Assembly: GCF_020180945.1 (NCBI RefSeq)
Contig: NZ_JAIPUL010000002.1
Coordinates: 124,001-188,000 of the forward strand
Direction: 5' to 3'
DNA length: 64,000 nt
Source of the DNA: Lacticaseibacillus kribbianus
GTDB lineage: Bacteria > Bacillota > Bacilli > Lactobacillales > Lactobacillaceae
Positions 26,748-35,688 of the stretch are shown here, one piece after another. Position numbers and translations under genes: made by a program. The notes under the pieces are model-generated. The model was not told where the DNA came from, searched no databases, and saw only the letters and a program-made list of their open reading frames with translations. The first letter of the stretch is position 1. Every line of letters begins with the position of its first letter.

Positions 26748-27163
26748 ATGGCAAATGACGTATTACTGCAAAATGACTGGTTGGCGGATCCGTTCTTCGA
26801 TGCGCTCGGGCGGCGCTTCTTCGGTGGGCGTCTGCCATCCGACGCGGACGCGGGGCTGCCGACGGACATCAGCGAGTCGGCAGACGCCTACGTGTTGAAG
26901 ATCAACGTCCCGGGCCGCGCGAAAAAGGATATCTGGCTGAACTACCAGGATAACGTGCTGACCGTCGGCGCCAAGGCGACCGAAGACAGCAAGGAAGACG
27001 TCGTGCTGCGCGAGCGCAAGACCGACCGCGTCAGCCGCGGCTTCCGCATCCCAACGTGGCGGCGCAAGACATCTCCGCGGCGCTTGACGAGGGTGTGCTG
27101 ACCGTGACGCTGCCGAAGCTGACGGGCAAGGTCGCCGGCGACCACCACATCGAGATTCAGTAA
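26748..27163 (+). pseudogene. Frameshifted Hsp20 small heat-shock protein
   Basis: The N-terminal part (MANDVLLQNDWLADPFFD, then the alpha-crystallin domain with INVPGRAKKDIWLNYQDNVLTV) aligns with the intact Hsp20 gene downstream. Near 27047-27053 (gcatcccaacgtgg) the frame is lost: the expected P-N-V-A-A-Q-D-I-S and the conserved EGVLTVTLPKL end continue in another frame to the TAA at 27161-27163. One missing base explains it. Unrepaired, the product is 117 residues with a wrong tail. The reading frame of the remainder is otherwise intact, so the lesion is recent or a sequencing error. Confidence 0.85.
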
Positions 27164-27214
27164 TCAATTCAGTGGCGGAGCGCTAGGCATCGCCTAAGCG
27201 CGCCCGCTCCGCCC

Positions 27215-27345
27215 TGGTATCGTCGGGCTGCGCAAGGCAATGCGGGCGCGTCTAGCTTGCACCGGCACTCGAAGCAAAGTACGCTTCAAGCGCCGGCGCT
27301 GCGCTAGCCGTCCCGCTAAGCCCGCCTTGCTCCGCCCTGGTACGA
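27215..27345 (+). repeat. Palindromic element A between the hsp20 genes
   Basis: Arms GCAAGGC (27232-27238) and GCCTTGC (27324-27330); second pair TGCGGG / CCCGC; inner hairpin GAAGC/GCTTC around CAAAGTACG. A short 3' fragment of another A precedes it (27190-27215). Confidence 0.8.
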
Positions 27346-27476
27346 GACCGCAAACTTGCAGCCGCTTTGGCCATGTTGTTAGCATGGGTTTGTATCATGG
27401 CGATACGGTAAAGCTGCTGTCGGAAGGGTTTTTGGGCGGCCGGTGGCTGTCCATTTTTGAAAGGAAGGAAATCACT

Positions 27477-27905
27477 ATGGCTAATGATCTGATGAACCGC
27501 AATGACTGGATGGCGGATCCGTTCTTCGACATGGGGCGCCGCTTCTTTGACAACTTCATGCCGACGGAGACCAGCAAGGTGCTCAAGACCGACATCAAGG
27601 AGACCGACAAGTCTTACGTGGCCGAGGTCGACGTGCCTGGCATCGAGAAGGACAACATCAAGCTGAACTACCAGGACAACATTCTCTCGATCAGCGTGAA
27701 AAAGGATGACTTCAACGACCACTCGGACAGCAAGGGCAACGTCTTGATGAGCGAGCGCAGCTACGGCGCGATGAGCCGCAGCTACCGTCTGCCGAACGTC
27801 GACGAGGCCAACATCGCAGCCAAGTACGCGGACGGTGTGCTGACGATCACGCTGCCGAAGCTGACGGAGACCCCGCAGAACCCGCACACGATTGAGATCA
27901 ACTAA
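27477..27905 (+). CDS. Hsp20 small heat-shock protein
   Basis: The protein has 142 residues. It is an ATP-independent chaperone that holds unfolding proteins. The alpha-crystallin domain spans about 35-135, with EVDVPGIEKDNIKLNYQDN and the closing motif DGVLTITLPKL. AAAGGAAGG precedes the ATG; the longer frame to 27240 runs into element A. No CIRCE is seen upstream, unlike the neighbouring paralogue. Both copies share the MANDxxxxNDWxADPFFD start and are recent duplicates. Confidence 0.95.
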   Translation: MANDLMNRNDWMADPFFDMGRRFFDNFMPTETSKVLKTDIKETDKSYVAEVDVPGIEKDNIKLNYQDNILSISVKKDDFNDHSDSKGNVLMSERSYGAMSRSYRLPNVDEANIAAKYADGVLTITLPKLTETPQNPHTIEIN

Positions 27906-28052
27906 CCCCGTCTGCCAATAATCGTAATGGGGCTTGAGTCGAGTCACGCGTTTATCTAATGATGGGTGCGTGACGCAATCACAACCGCGGGGCGCCCAGC
28001 ACCCCCGCAGCCGGGCAACCGGCGGTCCCCATTGATATCTCTACCTCCGAGC

Positions 28053-28085
28053 AAGGCCAGGCGGCCACCACTGCCTGGCCTTTTT
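28053..28085 (+). terminator. Rho-independent terminator
   Basis: GGCCAGGC / GCCTGGCC stem followed by TTTTT, between hsp20 and pyrD. Confidence 0.85.
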
Positions 28086-28222
28086 GCTGTCTGGGGCGAA
28101 GAAAGGCGGGTTTTACCGTTCGGTTGCGTGGTGACGCCTGTGAAAAATTTCGCAAAAGCGGGTGCAGGAAGCCGCCGGACAGTGTACGATAGGGCAAGAC
28201 CGACACAGCAAAGGAGAACGAC

Positions 28223-29164
28223 ATGAGCACACTGGCAACCACCATTGCAGGACGACACTTCAGCACTTGTTTGATGAACGCGGCGGGCATCCGCTGCCAA
28301 TCCGCGCGCGACCTCGACGCGCTGGTGGCCTCGGCCGCCGGGACGTACGTGACCAAAAGCGCGACGCCGCAAAAGCGCCTGGGCAATCCGGAACCGCGGA
28401 TGACCACCTTGCCGCACGGCAGCTTCAACTCGATGGGCCTGCCGAACAACGGGCTGGCCTACTACCTGGATTACGTGCTGGCGGACCAGCGCAAGCGCCC
28501 GACCGCCTCGCCGTTCCTCTCCATCGCCGGCACCAGCCTCGAGGACAACCTGGCGATGCTGCACGAGATTCAGGCCTCCGAGTACCGCGGCTTCGTCGAG
28601 CTGAACCTGTCCTGCCCGAACGTCCCGGGGCACCCGCAGACCGGCTACGACTTCGAGCAGACGCAAAAAACGCTCGAGGCGGTGTTCGCCTTTTACGACA
28701 AGCCGCTCGGGGTGAAGCTGCCGCCGTACTTCGACCTGGCGCACTTCGACCAGATTGCGGTGGTGCTCAACCAGTTCCCACTGGCCTTCGTCACCACCAT
28801 CAACAGCGTCGGCAACGGCCTGGTGATTAACGCCGACACCGAAACCGTCGCAATCAAGCCCAAGGGCGGGTTCGGCGGCATCGGCGGTGCCAGCGTGAAG
28901 CCGACGGCGCTGGCCAACGTGCGCGCGCTGTCGCAGCGCTTGAAGCCGGAGATCGCGGTGGTCGGCGTCGGTGGCATCGCGTCCGGTCGCGACGCCTTCG
29001 AGCACATTCTGTGCGGCGCCTCGATGCTTCAGATCGGCACCCAGTTCGGCTACGAGGGTACCGCGGTGTTCAAGCGCGTCGCCCAGGAACTCGACTCGAT
29101 CATGGCGCTGAAGGGCTACACGTCGCTTGACGACTTCCGCGGCAAGCTCAAGACGCTGGACTAA
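28223..29164 (+). CDS. pyrD: Dihydroorotate dehydrogenase, class 1A
   Basis: The protein has 313 residues. It oxidises dihydroorotate to orotate with fumarate as acceptor, in the cytoplasm, in pyrimidine synthesis. The catalytic cysteine is C131 in ELNLSCPNVPG, the class 1 motif. FMN-binding segments TTINSVGNGL and VGVGGIASGRDAFEH are present. No electron-transfer subunit (PyrK) is beside it, which agrees with class 1A. AAAGGAGAA precedes the ATG, and a TACGAT -10 lies about 30 bases upstream. It stands alone, without other pyr genes. Confidence 0.95.
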   Translation: MSTLATTIAGRHFSTCLMNAAGIRCQSARDLDALVASAAGTYVTKSATPQKRLGNPEPRMTTLPHGSFNSMGLPNNGLAYYLDYVLADQRKRPTASPFLSIAGTSLEDNLAMLHEIQASEYRGFVELNLSCPNVPGHPQTGYDFEQTQKTLEAVFAFYDKPLGVKLPPYFDLAHFDQIAVVLNQFPLAFVTTINSVGNGLVINADTETVAIKPKGGFGGIGGASVKPTALANVRALSQRLKPEIAVVGVGGIASGRDAFEHILCGASMLQIGTQFGYEGTAVFKRVAQELDSIMALKGYTSLDDFRGKLKTLD

Positions 29165-29174
29165 CGTATTCGAA

Positions 29175-29395
29175 AGGGTACCGGCCTGAACGTCGCAGGA
29201 CCACGCTGACCGGTTACCGGTGTGAACCACTCGGCACCGCCACGTCAGGTTGTGGTCGTGAACCGTTCGCCATCGTCGCGACCAGTTACCACCGTGAACC
29301 GTTCGGGGTCGTCGCGTCAGGTGGCCGGCGTGAACCAGTCGCGTCCGCGCTGACCGGTTGCCACCCTGAACCGTTCGGCGGCGCCACCGCGCGGC
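29175..29395 (+). repeat. Degenerate 36-base tandem repeat
   Basis: About five to six units with a period near 36 bases after pyrD. The best conserved core is GTGAACCgtTCG followed by a CGtcg boundary; other positions alternate between gttaccac-like and gttgtggt-like text. There are no unique spacers, so it is not CRISPR. No plausible gene spans it. Confidence 0.7.
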
Positions 29396-29399
29396 CACT

Positions 29400-29434
29400 G
29401 GGCACTCAGCCGCATTCGGCCGGGTGCCTTTTTT
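29400..29434 (+). terminator. Probable terminator after the tandem repeat
   Basis: GGGCAC / GGTGCC closing an inner CAGCCG / CGGC stem, followed by TTTTTT. Confidence 0.6.
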
Positions 29435-29525
29435 GCGCGCGGCTGGGTGCGGGTCGGCGGCGAGTTCGTGAATAAGTTATAATGAAGAGAGCAATGGGGG
29501 CTGAACCTCGAAAGGGTGACTGGGA

Positions 29526-30716
29526 GTGAATCAAGAACAAGTCGAGCGGCAGACGGTGCACCTGCCGGCGGTGGTGTGCGAGCAGCTGGGCGTCGCCGCC
29601 GACGCGGAGATGCAGCTGGTGGTGGAAGGTGACCGGGTGGTGATCCGGCCGGTCGCCGCGACGCGAATGCGCAGCCGCGGGCTGTTTCTGCTGTGGCCGC
29701 TGATCGTGTCGGCCGCGGTGACGCTCGGGGTCTACCTGTACTGGGTGACGCAGGGCTACCACATCCTGTTTCTGACCGGCGGCGACTACTCGATTGCGAG
29801 CTTCGCCATCGCCCTGGGGCTGATCTCGGGAACGCTTTTGTTCGCCGGTTTTTTCATTAAAAACCGCAACCAGGCGGAGGACCACCTCGCCCCCAAGCTA
29901 TACTGGCGCAACCTGCCGGCGGTGCTGGTGGCCTTCGCGGTGATTCTGGCCGCGGCCTTGGTCGGGCTGTTCTGGGTGTTCGGGCAGATGTTTCCCGGCG
30001 TGTCCTTCGACCGGCTGACGGCGGCGCTGGTGTTCATGGTGTTCATGACGCTGGCCAACGCGTTCATGGTCGGCGCGGCGCTGACGCTCAACGCGCGGTC
30101 GTTGACGATGCTGTTCACGGTCGTCATCATCGCCGGGGTGGTGGTGTCGATGGCGGCCAACGGGCAGCGGCAGTGGTGGCAGTACAATCTGAGCTTCCTG
30201 GGGACCACGATGGCCAGCAACGCCTGGCAGTTCAACGCGACGCTTCTGATGTCCGCGCTGCTCATGATCGCGCTGATCGACTACCTGTTCGTGCTGCTGC
30301 ACGCCAGCTACCCGAAAAATTGGCGGCTGACGGCGCTGCGCACCATCCTGACGCTGATCGCGGTGGACCTGGGGCTGGTCGGGGTGTTTCCGAACGACGC
30401 GGCCTGGCACCTGCTGCACGACGAGGTCGCGGGGATGCTGGTGACGATGATCACCATCCTGATCATCGGCCTGCGCTGGCTGTTGCCCGGCGTGACCCGC
30501 GAATTTTTGTGGGGGTCGTACGCGGCCGGCGCGATCCTGATGGCGCTGAACCTGGGCTTTCGGATCTTCCGCTGGCCGTCTCTGACCGCCTTTGAGATCC
30601 AGGGCTTCGCGATCGGCTTCGGGTGGCTTTTGCTGTTGTTCAACCGCATCCGGGCGCTTGCGGCGGCGGGGACCGTCGCGTGGCCGGTGACAATCAAGGT
30701 GGACAAGCTAGATTAG
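29526..30716 (+). CDS. AbrB-like N-terminus fused to a DUF998-type membrane protein
   Basis: The protein has 396 residues. Residues 1-45 (VERQTVHLPAVVCEQLGV, then ADAEMQLVVEGDRVVIRPV) look like a swapped-hairpin AbrB/SpoVT DNA-binding domain; the rest has about ten membrane segments of the DUF998 type. The start is a GTG after AAAGGGTG; a TATAAT lies at 29478-29483. A DNA-binding hairpin tethered to the membrane suggests a membrane-bound regulator, but function is unknown. It is followed within 43 bases by the P-type ATPase gene, which has its own TATAAT. Confidence 0.7.
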   Translation: MNQEQVERQTVHLPAVVCEQLGVAADAEMQLVVEGDRVVIRPVAATRMRSRGLFLLWPLIVSAAVTLGVYLYWVTQGYHILFLTGGDYSIASFAIALGLISGTLLFAGFFIKNRNQAEDHLAPKLYWRNLPAVLVAFAVILAAALVGLFWVFGQMFPGVSFDRLTAALVFMVFMTLANAFMVGAALTLNARSLTMLFTVVIIAGVVVSMAANGQRQWWQYNLSFLGTTMASNAWQFNATLLMSALLMIALIDYLFVLLHASYPKNWRLTALRTILTLIAVDLGLVGVFPNDAAWHLLHDEVAGMLVTMITILIIGLRWLLPGVTREFLWGSYAAGAILMALNLGFRIFRWPSLTAFEIQGFAIGFGWLLLLFNRIRALAAAGTVAWPVTIKVDKLD

Positions 30717-30758
30717 AACGGTTATAATTAAGGAAAAGGAAATTGGGGAGGCATTTTG

Positions 30759-32558
30759 ATGCGGAATTATCGGCGGTTGTGGGCGGTCTTGGCGGTCAGC
30801 GTGGTGGCGGTGATCTGCGAGTTTGCGCTGCACGAGGCGCTGTGGGCGCAGGGCATCATCACGATTCTGGGGTCGTTCATCGCGCTGTTGATGTTCATCG
30901 ACATGGTGAAGACGCTGCGCTCGGGTTCCTTCGGCGTCGACCTGCTGGCGATCACCGCGGTGGTCGCGACGCTGGCCGTCGGGGAGTACTGGGCGTCCAT
31001 GATCGTGCTTCTGATGCTGACCGGCGGGGATGCGCTGGAGGATTTTGCCGCCACGAAGGCCAACGCCGACCTGAAGTCGCTCTTGGACAACACGCCGACG
31101 ACGGCGCACCGCCAGCGCGGTGACCAACTGGAGGACATCGATGTCGATGACGTCGTGGTCGGCGACGTGATCGTCGTGCGGCCCGGCGAGCTGGTGCCGG
31201 TCGACGGCATCGTGGCCGCCGGCGACTCGATGGTGTCCGAGGCCAGCCTGACCGGTGAGGCCAAGCCCGTCAGCAAAACGGTCGGAGACACACTGCTGTC
31301 CGGGACCGTCAACGGCGACGCGGCTTTGACCGTGACCGTGACGCACACCGCCGCGGACAGCCAGTACCAAAGCATCATCAAGCTGGTCAAGGAGTCCGAG
31401 GCCCGGCCGGCGCATTTTGTCCGCATGGCCGACCGCTACGCCGTGCCGTTCACGCTGCTGGCCTACGTCATTGCCGGCATCGCCTGGGCGGTCTCCGGTG
31501 ACCCGGTGCGCCTGGCCGAGGTGCTGGTCGTCGCCTCGCCGTGCCCGCTGATCCTCGCGGCGCCGGTCGCCCTGGTGTCGGGGATGAGCCGCACCAGCCG
31601 TGCCGGCATCATCGTGAAGTCCGGTACGGCCATCGAGAAGTTGGCCCAGGCCAAGACCGTCGCCTTCGACAAAACGGGCACGATCACCCAGGGCGTCCTG
31701 GCCGTCGACCGGGTGACCCCGGCCAACGGCTACGCTGCCGCAGAGGTGCTGAACCTCGCGGCCTCCGCCGAGCAGCAGTCCGGCCACATCCTGGCGCGCT
31801 CCTTGGTGGAGAAGGTTGAGGCCAAAAACCTGCAGCCGGCCACGGACGTCTCCGAGGAGACGGCGGCCGGCGTGCGCGCGACGGTGGCCGGCAAGCTGGT
31901 GCTGGCGGGCAAGGCGTCCTTCGCCAACGCTCCGGCGACGGTCGATGACACCGCCGTCTACGTCAATGTCGACGGTCAGTACGCCGGCGTGATCACCTTC
32001 ACCGACCGCACCCGGCCCGAGGCCCGGCGCACCATCACCGCGCTGCACGACCTCGGCGTCGAGGACACGATGATGATCTCCGGCGACAGCCAGGCCGTCG
32101 CCGACGAGGTCGCGGCAGAGGTCGGCATCGACCGCGTCTACGCCGAACAGCTGCCGGCCGGCAAAATCGCCGTGCTGGACGGCCTGGGCAAGACCGAGCG
32201 ACCGGTGATCATGGTCGGCGACGGCGTCAACGACGCGCCGTCCCTGGCCGTCGCCGACGTCGGCATCGCGATGGGCGCGCACGGCGCCACCGCGGCGTCG
32301 GAAAGCGCCGACGCCGTGGTCCTGCGCGACGATCTGACCAAGGTCGCAAGCGCCGTTTTGATCAGCCAAGACACCATGCGCATCGCGCGCGAGGCGGTCT
32401 GGATTGGCATCGGCATCTGTACCGGCCTGATGCTGATCGCGTCGTTCGGCGTGATCCCGGCGATCATCGGCGCGATGTTCCAGGAGGTCGTCGACACCGT
32501 CACCATCCTCTACGCCCTGCGCGCCCGCACCGGGCGGCGCAGCGAGGCGGTGGCGTAA
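30759..32558 (+). CDS. P1B-type heavy-metal-transporting ATPase
   Basis: The protein has 599 residues. It uses ATP to export (or import) a transition metal. Six to eight membrane segments; actuator motif SLTGEAKPV; transport-site motif SPCPLILAAP with a single cysteine; phosphorylation site D304 in FDKTGTIT; hinge GDGVNDAPSLAVADVG. No N-terminal metal-binding CxxC domain is present. The SPC motif is closest to the P1B-4 type (Co/Fe/Zn), but specificity is not proven. The ATG, not the adjacent TTG, is correctly spaced from GGGGAGG. Confidence 0.9.
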   Translation: MRNYRRLWAVLAVSVVAVICEFALHEALWAQGIITILGSFIALLMFIDMVKTLRSGSFGVDLLAITAVVATLAVGEYWASMIVLLMLTGGDALEDFAATKANADLKSLLDNTPTTAHRQRGDQLEDIDVDDVVVGDVIVVRPGELVPVDGIVAAGDSMVSEASLTGEAKPVSKTVGDTLLSGTVNGDAALTVTVTHTAADSQYQSIIKLVKESEARPAHFVRMADRYAVPFTLLAYVIAGIAWAVSGDPVRLAEVLVVASPCPLILAAPVALVSGMSRTSRAGIIVKSGTAIEKLAQAKTVAFDKTGTITQGVLAVDRVTPANGYAAAEVLNLAASAEQQSGHILARSLVEKVEAKNLQPATDVSEETAAGVRATVAGKLVLAGKASFANAPATVDDTAVYVNVDGQYAGVITFTDRTRPEARRTITALHDLGVEDTMMISGDSQAVADEVAAEVGIDRVYAEQLPAGKIAVLDGLGKTERPVIMVGDGVNDAPSLAVADVGIAMGAHGATAASESADAVVLRDDLTKVASAVLISQDTMRIAREAVWIGIGICTGLMLIASFGVIPAIIGAMFQEVVDTVTILYALRARTGRRSEAVA

Positions 32559-32612
32559 GTCGGTACGCGTGTCCGGGGGCGCTACCACGTAACGCCGCGA
32601 AGGCAAACGTAA

Positions 32613-32656
32613 AATCGGTCCGCCCGCATGTTCTCTTGCGGGCGGACCGTTTTGTT
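32613..32656 (+). terminator. Rho-independent terminator after the ATPase gene
   Basis: GGTCCGCCCGCA (32617-32628) and TGCGGGCGGACC (32637-32648), flanked by A-rich and T-rich sequence. Confidence 0.9.
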
Positions 32657-32728
32657 TGTCAGTGGTGACCGGACTTGTCCGCCGGCGCCGGAACCGGTAA
32701 AGTTGAGGGAAAACGGGGGAATTCACGA

Positions 32729-33232
32729 ATGACAACGACCGTATACAGCGCCGACCTCGCGTCGTACAAGCTGTTTCAACCGCGCCGGCTGCGGACGGAC
32801 GTGCTGATCCTGCACGGCAGCTTCGACCAGGTGGCCGACAGCGCCGAGATTGCGGCGGACCGCCAGTACGCAAGAGTGAAGCGGATCAACGCCGACGACG
32901 TGGTCGCCTCGACGCCGGGCGTGCCGGCGAGTGTGCTGACGCTGGACGCGGCGCGAGACATCGACGCGTTCATCCAGCAGGCGATCGCGGACGGCCACGA
33001 CCTGGTGGTGCACTGCCACGCCGGTCAGTCGCGCACCGGCGCCGTCTTGGAGCTGGCGTTTTTCCACTACGCGCTGCCGTGCGTCCACGTGCGGCGCTGG
33101 CAGTCCGGACGCAAAATCCAAGAGGAGCTGGTGCCGGTGACGCGGGAGAACTTCTACACGTTCTACACGCCCAACAGCCTGTGGCGGCAGCTCTTCCGGA
33201 CATTGTATCCCGGCGACGGCGAGCAGAAATGA
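32729..33232 (+). CDS. Tyrosine / dual-specificity phosphatase-like protein
   Basis: The protein has 167 residues. The phosphate-binding loop HCHAGQSRTG (C96, R102) is the CX5R signature of cysteine-dependent phosphatases. The upstream DLVVHCHAG strand and downstream helix fit. A general acid aspartate is not obvious. Substrate unknown; it stands alone between terminators. GGGGGAATTC precedes the ATG. Confidence 0.8.
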   Translation: MTTTVYSADLASYKLFQPRRLRTDVLILHGSFDQVADSAEIAADRQYARVKRINADDVVASTPGVPASVLTLDAARDIDAFIQQAIADGHDLVVHCHAGQSRTGAVLELAFFHYALPCVHVRRWQSGRKIQEELVPVTRENFYTFYTPNSLWRQLFRTLYPGDGEQK

Positions 33233-33245
33233 AGGTAGCACAAAA

Positions 33246-33291
33246 AGAAGCATTAGCAGCCGATTTCAAATCGGGGCGCTAATGCTTCTTT
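33246..33291. terminator. Terminator after the phosphatase gene
   Basis: AGAAGCATTAGC (33246-33257) and GCTAATGCTTCT (33278-33289) with an inner GATTT/AAATC pair, followed by TTCTGTT. Confidence 0.85.
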
Positions 33292-33299
33292 CTGTTGTC

Positions 33300-33718
33300 T
33301 AGCCGGGTTCCACGAGGCTACCCGCCTCGCTAAACCCGCCTCGGCTCCACCGTCTAAACGGGTTCCACGAGGCAACGCGGGAGCGGCTAGCTACGCTGCG
33401 TCACTTGGGACCAAGTTCGGGTCCCAAGCGCCACAGCTAGGCTATCCGTCCCACTAAACCCGCCTCGGCTCCGCCCTCTAAACGGGTTCCACGAGGCAAC
33501 GCGGGAGCGGCTACCTACGCTGCGTCACTCGGGACCAAGTTCGGGTCCCAAGTGCCACAGCTAGGCTATCCGTCCCACTAAACCCGCCTCGTTCCACCCG
33601 CTAAACGGGTTCCACCGAGCATCGCCGACACGCCTAGCTAGGACTGGCACTCGAAGCAAAGCCCGCTTCAAGCGCCAGCCCTACGCTAGCCGGCCGGCTA
33701 AGCGCTCGGCTCCACCCT
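33300..33718 (+). repeat. Array of element A (three copies plus a fragment)
   Basis: A shortened copy (33300-33355) is followed by three complete head-to-tail copies. Arms ACGAGGC/GCCTCG in the first two and CCGAGC/GCTCGG in the third; GCGGGA with TCCCAC or TCCCGC-type partners; inner hairpins GGGACC/GGGTCCC and GAAGC/GCTTC. The array fills the gap between converging genes. Confidence 0.85.
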
Positions 33719-35095
33719 CTAGCTCAGGTTTGCACCGTTGCTTTCGAAGACCTGCTTGAACCAGCCGAAGGACTTCTTCGGGATGCGGGCGAGGTCGCGG
33801 AGGTCGGTGTTGGTGCGGTTGACGTAGACGGCGCCGTAGCGCTTGTCCATGTTGCCGCTGGAGGCAGGGATGTCGATCAGACCCCAGCCGAGGTAGCCGA
33901 GGACCTCGACGCCGTCCTCTAAGATGGCGTCCTTCATGGCCTGGATGTGGGCGCGGTGGTAGTCGATGCGGTAGTCGTCCTGGATTTCCTTGCCCGTGTA
34001 GGTCTCGCGGATGCCGATCCCGTTTTCAATCGGGAACATCGGCAGGTCGTACTGGTTGTAGACCTTGGTCAGGATGTCGCGGAAGCCGAGCGGATCGATG
34101 TTCCAGCCCCACTCGTTGCTGCGGGTGTACGGGTTTTTGACCATGCCGTAGTCCAGGTAGTGCAGCGGGTTGGTGTTGACCGGCACCTTGCTGGAGTCGA
34201 TCAGGTCGGAGCGGTAGTAGGAAAAGGCGATGAAGTCGGTCTTCAGCTGGGCAAAAGCGGCGCGGTCCTCATCGGTGAAGTCCCAGTCGATGTCATGGTT
34301 CTTGATGAAGGTCAGCACCTGCTTGGAGTAGTGGCCCTTGGTGTAGACGTCGAGCAGGTTGCGGTTGAAGAACTCGTCGATCTCGCGGGCGAACTGGGCG
34401 TCCTGCGGGTTGGACGTTGCCGCGTAGCACTCCTCGTAGGCCAGCATGCCGCCAATCTGCGCGGTGTCGGACTTTTCGTGGAGGTAGTTGGCAATCTGCG
34501 CGTGCGAGGACATCACGTGGTTGGTGATGGTCAGAATCGACTGGTCGTCTTCGCCGCCCTCAAGGCAGCCGGCGTAGACGCGTGCGTAAGGCGTGGTGTA
34601 AAGGTTTTGCTCGTTGAAAACAATCCAGTACGGCACGAGGTCGGCGAACTCGTCGATCATGCGCTTGCCGAAGCGGACGAAGGCGTCGACCACGTGGCGG
34701 CTCAAGAAGCCGTTGTACTTCTGGGCCAGGGCCAGCGGCATGTCGAAGTGGTAGAGGCAGATCATCGGCGTGATGCCGCGGGCGATCAAGGCCTTGATCT
34801 GGCCGCGGTAAAAGTCGATGCCTTCCTGGTTGAACTCACCGTCGCCGGTGGGGCACACGCGGCTCCAGCCGATCTGGAAGCGGTAGCAGTTCATGCCCAT
34901 CTGCTGCATGAGGTCGTAGTCTTCCTCGTAGCGGTGGTACTCGTCGATGGCGACCTTCCAGTCGCCGTGCTCTTCCGTCTGCTCGCGCGGGTCGTAGACG
35001 GAAGGGCCGCGGCCACCTTCGTTGTAGCCGCCTTCCGTCTGCATGCTGGAAGTGGAGTTGCCCCACAAGAAACCTTTAGGTAAAGCCTGACTCAT
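33719..35095 (-). CDS. GH1 family 6-phospho-beta-glycosidase (first)
   Basis: The protein has 458 residues. GH1 enzymes of this type split phosphorylated beta-glucosides or beta-galactosides delivered by PTS. The acid/base E162 is in IVFNEQN and the nucleophile E357 in FPIENGIG. The DKRYG motif near the end fits 6-phospho-sugar binding. The start MSQALPKGF follows GGAGAC; the longer frame runs into element C. Opposite strand from the PTS genes, separated from them by elements and gntR. Confidence 0.92.
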   Translation of the reverse strand: MSQALPKGFLWGNSTSSMQTEGGYNEGGRGPSVYDPREQTEEHGDWKVAIDEYHRYEEDYDLMQQMGMNCYRFQIGWSRVCPTGDGEFNQEGIDFYRGQIKALIARGITPMICLYHFDMPLALAQKYNGFLSRHVVDAFVRFGKRMIDEFADLVPYWIVFNEQNLYTTPYARVYAGCLEGGEDDQSILTITNHVMSSHAQIANYLHEKSDTAQIGGMLAYEECYAATSNPQDAQFAREIDEFFNRNLLDVYTKGHYSKQVLTFIKNHDIDWDFTDEDRAAFAQLKTDFIAFSYYRSDLIDSSKVPVNTNPLHYLDYGMVKNPYTRSNEWGWNIDPLGFRDILTKVYNQYDLPMFPIENGIGIRETYTGKEIQDDYRIDYHRAHIQAMKDAILEDGVEVLGYLGWGLIDIPASSGNMDKRYGAVYVNRTNTDLRDLARIPKKSFGWFKQVFESNGANLS

Positions 35096-35188
35096 TTGAC
35101 TGTCTCCTCTCGAATCTGAAATAATGAAAGTACGGCGCAAACCGGCGCCGTGCTCGGGGGTCATTACGGTGGTACATTTGATTGCAGT

Positions 35189-35425
35189 GCTGGCGGCCGC
35201 GGCCGGTGGGCCCCGGGCGGCTGCGGCTGTGCGGCCGGTTTCCGCCCGTTGGGCTCCAACCTAAACTTGAAGCCGGCCGGCGCCTTGCGGCCCCTGCGGC
35301 CGTCTCCAAGTTTGCCGGGCGTCGCCGCCGCGAATGCCCGCCAAACCCGCGGTCATCCGAGGCGCGACGCCTTTCACGGCCTCCGCCGCCCGGGGCCCAC
35401 CGGCCGCTACCGAGTGGTTCGCCAC
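35189..35425 (+). repeat. Palindromic element C upstream of the first GH1 gene
   Basis: Perfect 17-base arms at 35205-35221 (GGTGGGCCCCGGGCGGC) and 35385-35401. Hairpins AAACTTG/CAAGTTT and GGCGTCGCC with GGCGCGACGCC. No nested A. Confidence 0.85.
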
Positions 35426-35688
35426 GGCACCGCTTTCAATTTGACGGTTTCGACGCGCCGAAGCAAGCGCCTGTCTCCAGTTTACACGCTTGGACAGGGG
35501 AATTGCTCCAGCATTGTGCACGAAACGTGCAAAAATGCCGGGCAAGGCGCCGGCGGGGGATGCCGTGCGAGTGACGCTGCCGAGACTTGAGAATCTCGGC
35601 AACGATAATCGTCCGGCGTCAATGAAGTGTCGCCTGTTCGTCGAACGCGGTCGTCGCGGGTACCGCTGGGCAGCCATCGTGCCACTAT

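Noticed and set aside
29175-29395. CRISPR array
   Set aside because: The 36-base period is suggestive, but units are contiguous and degenerate, without unique spacers, and no cas genes are present.
27956-29398. Minus-strand 480-codon frame with a 12-residue repeat
   Set aside because: It is antisense to pyrD and its repeat is just the 36-base DNA repeat translated; no ribosome site or family resemblance.
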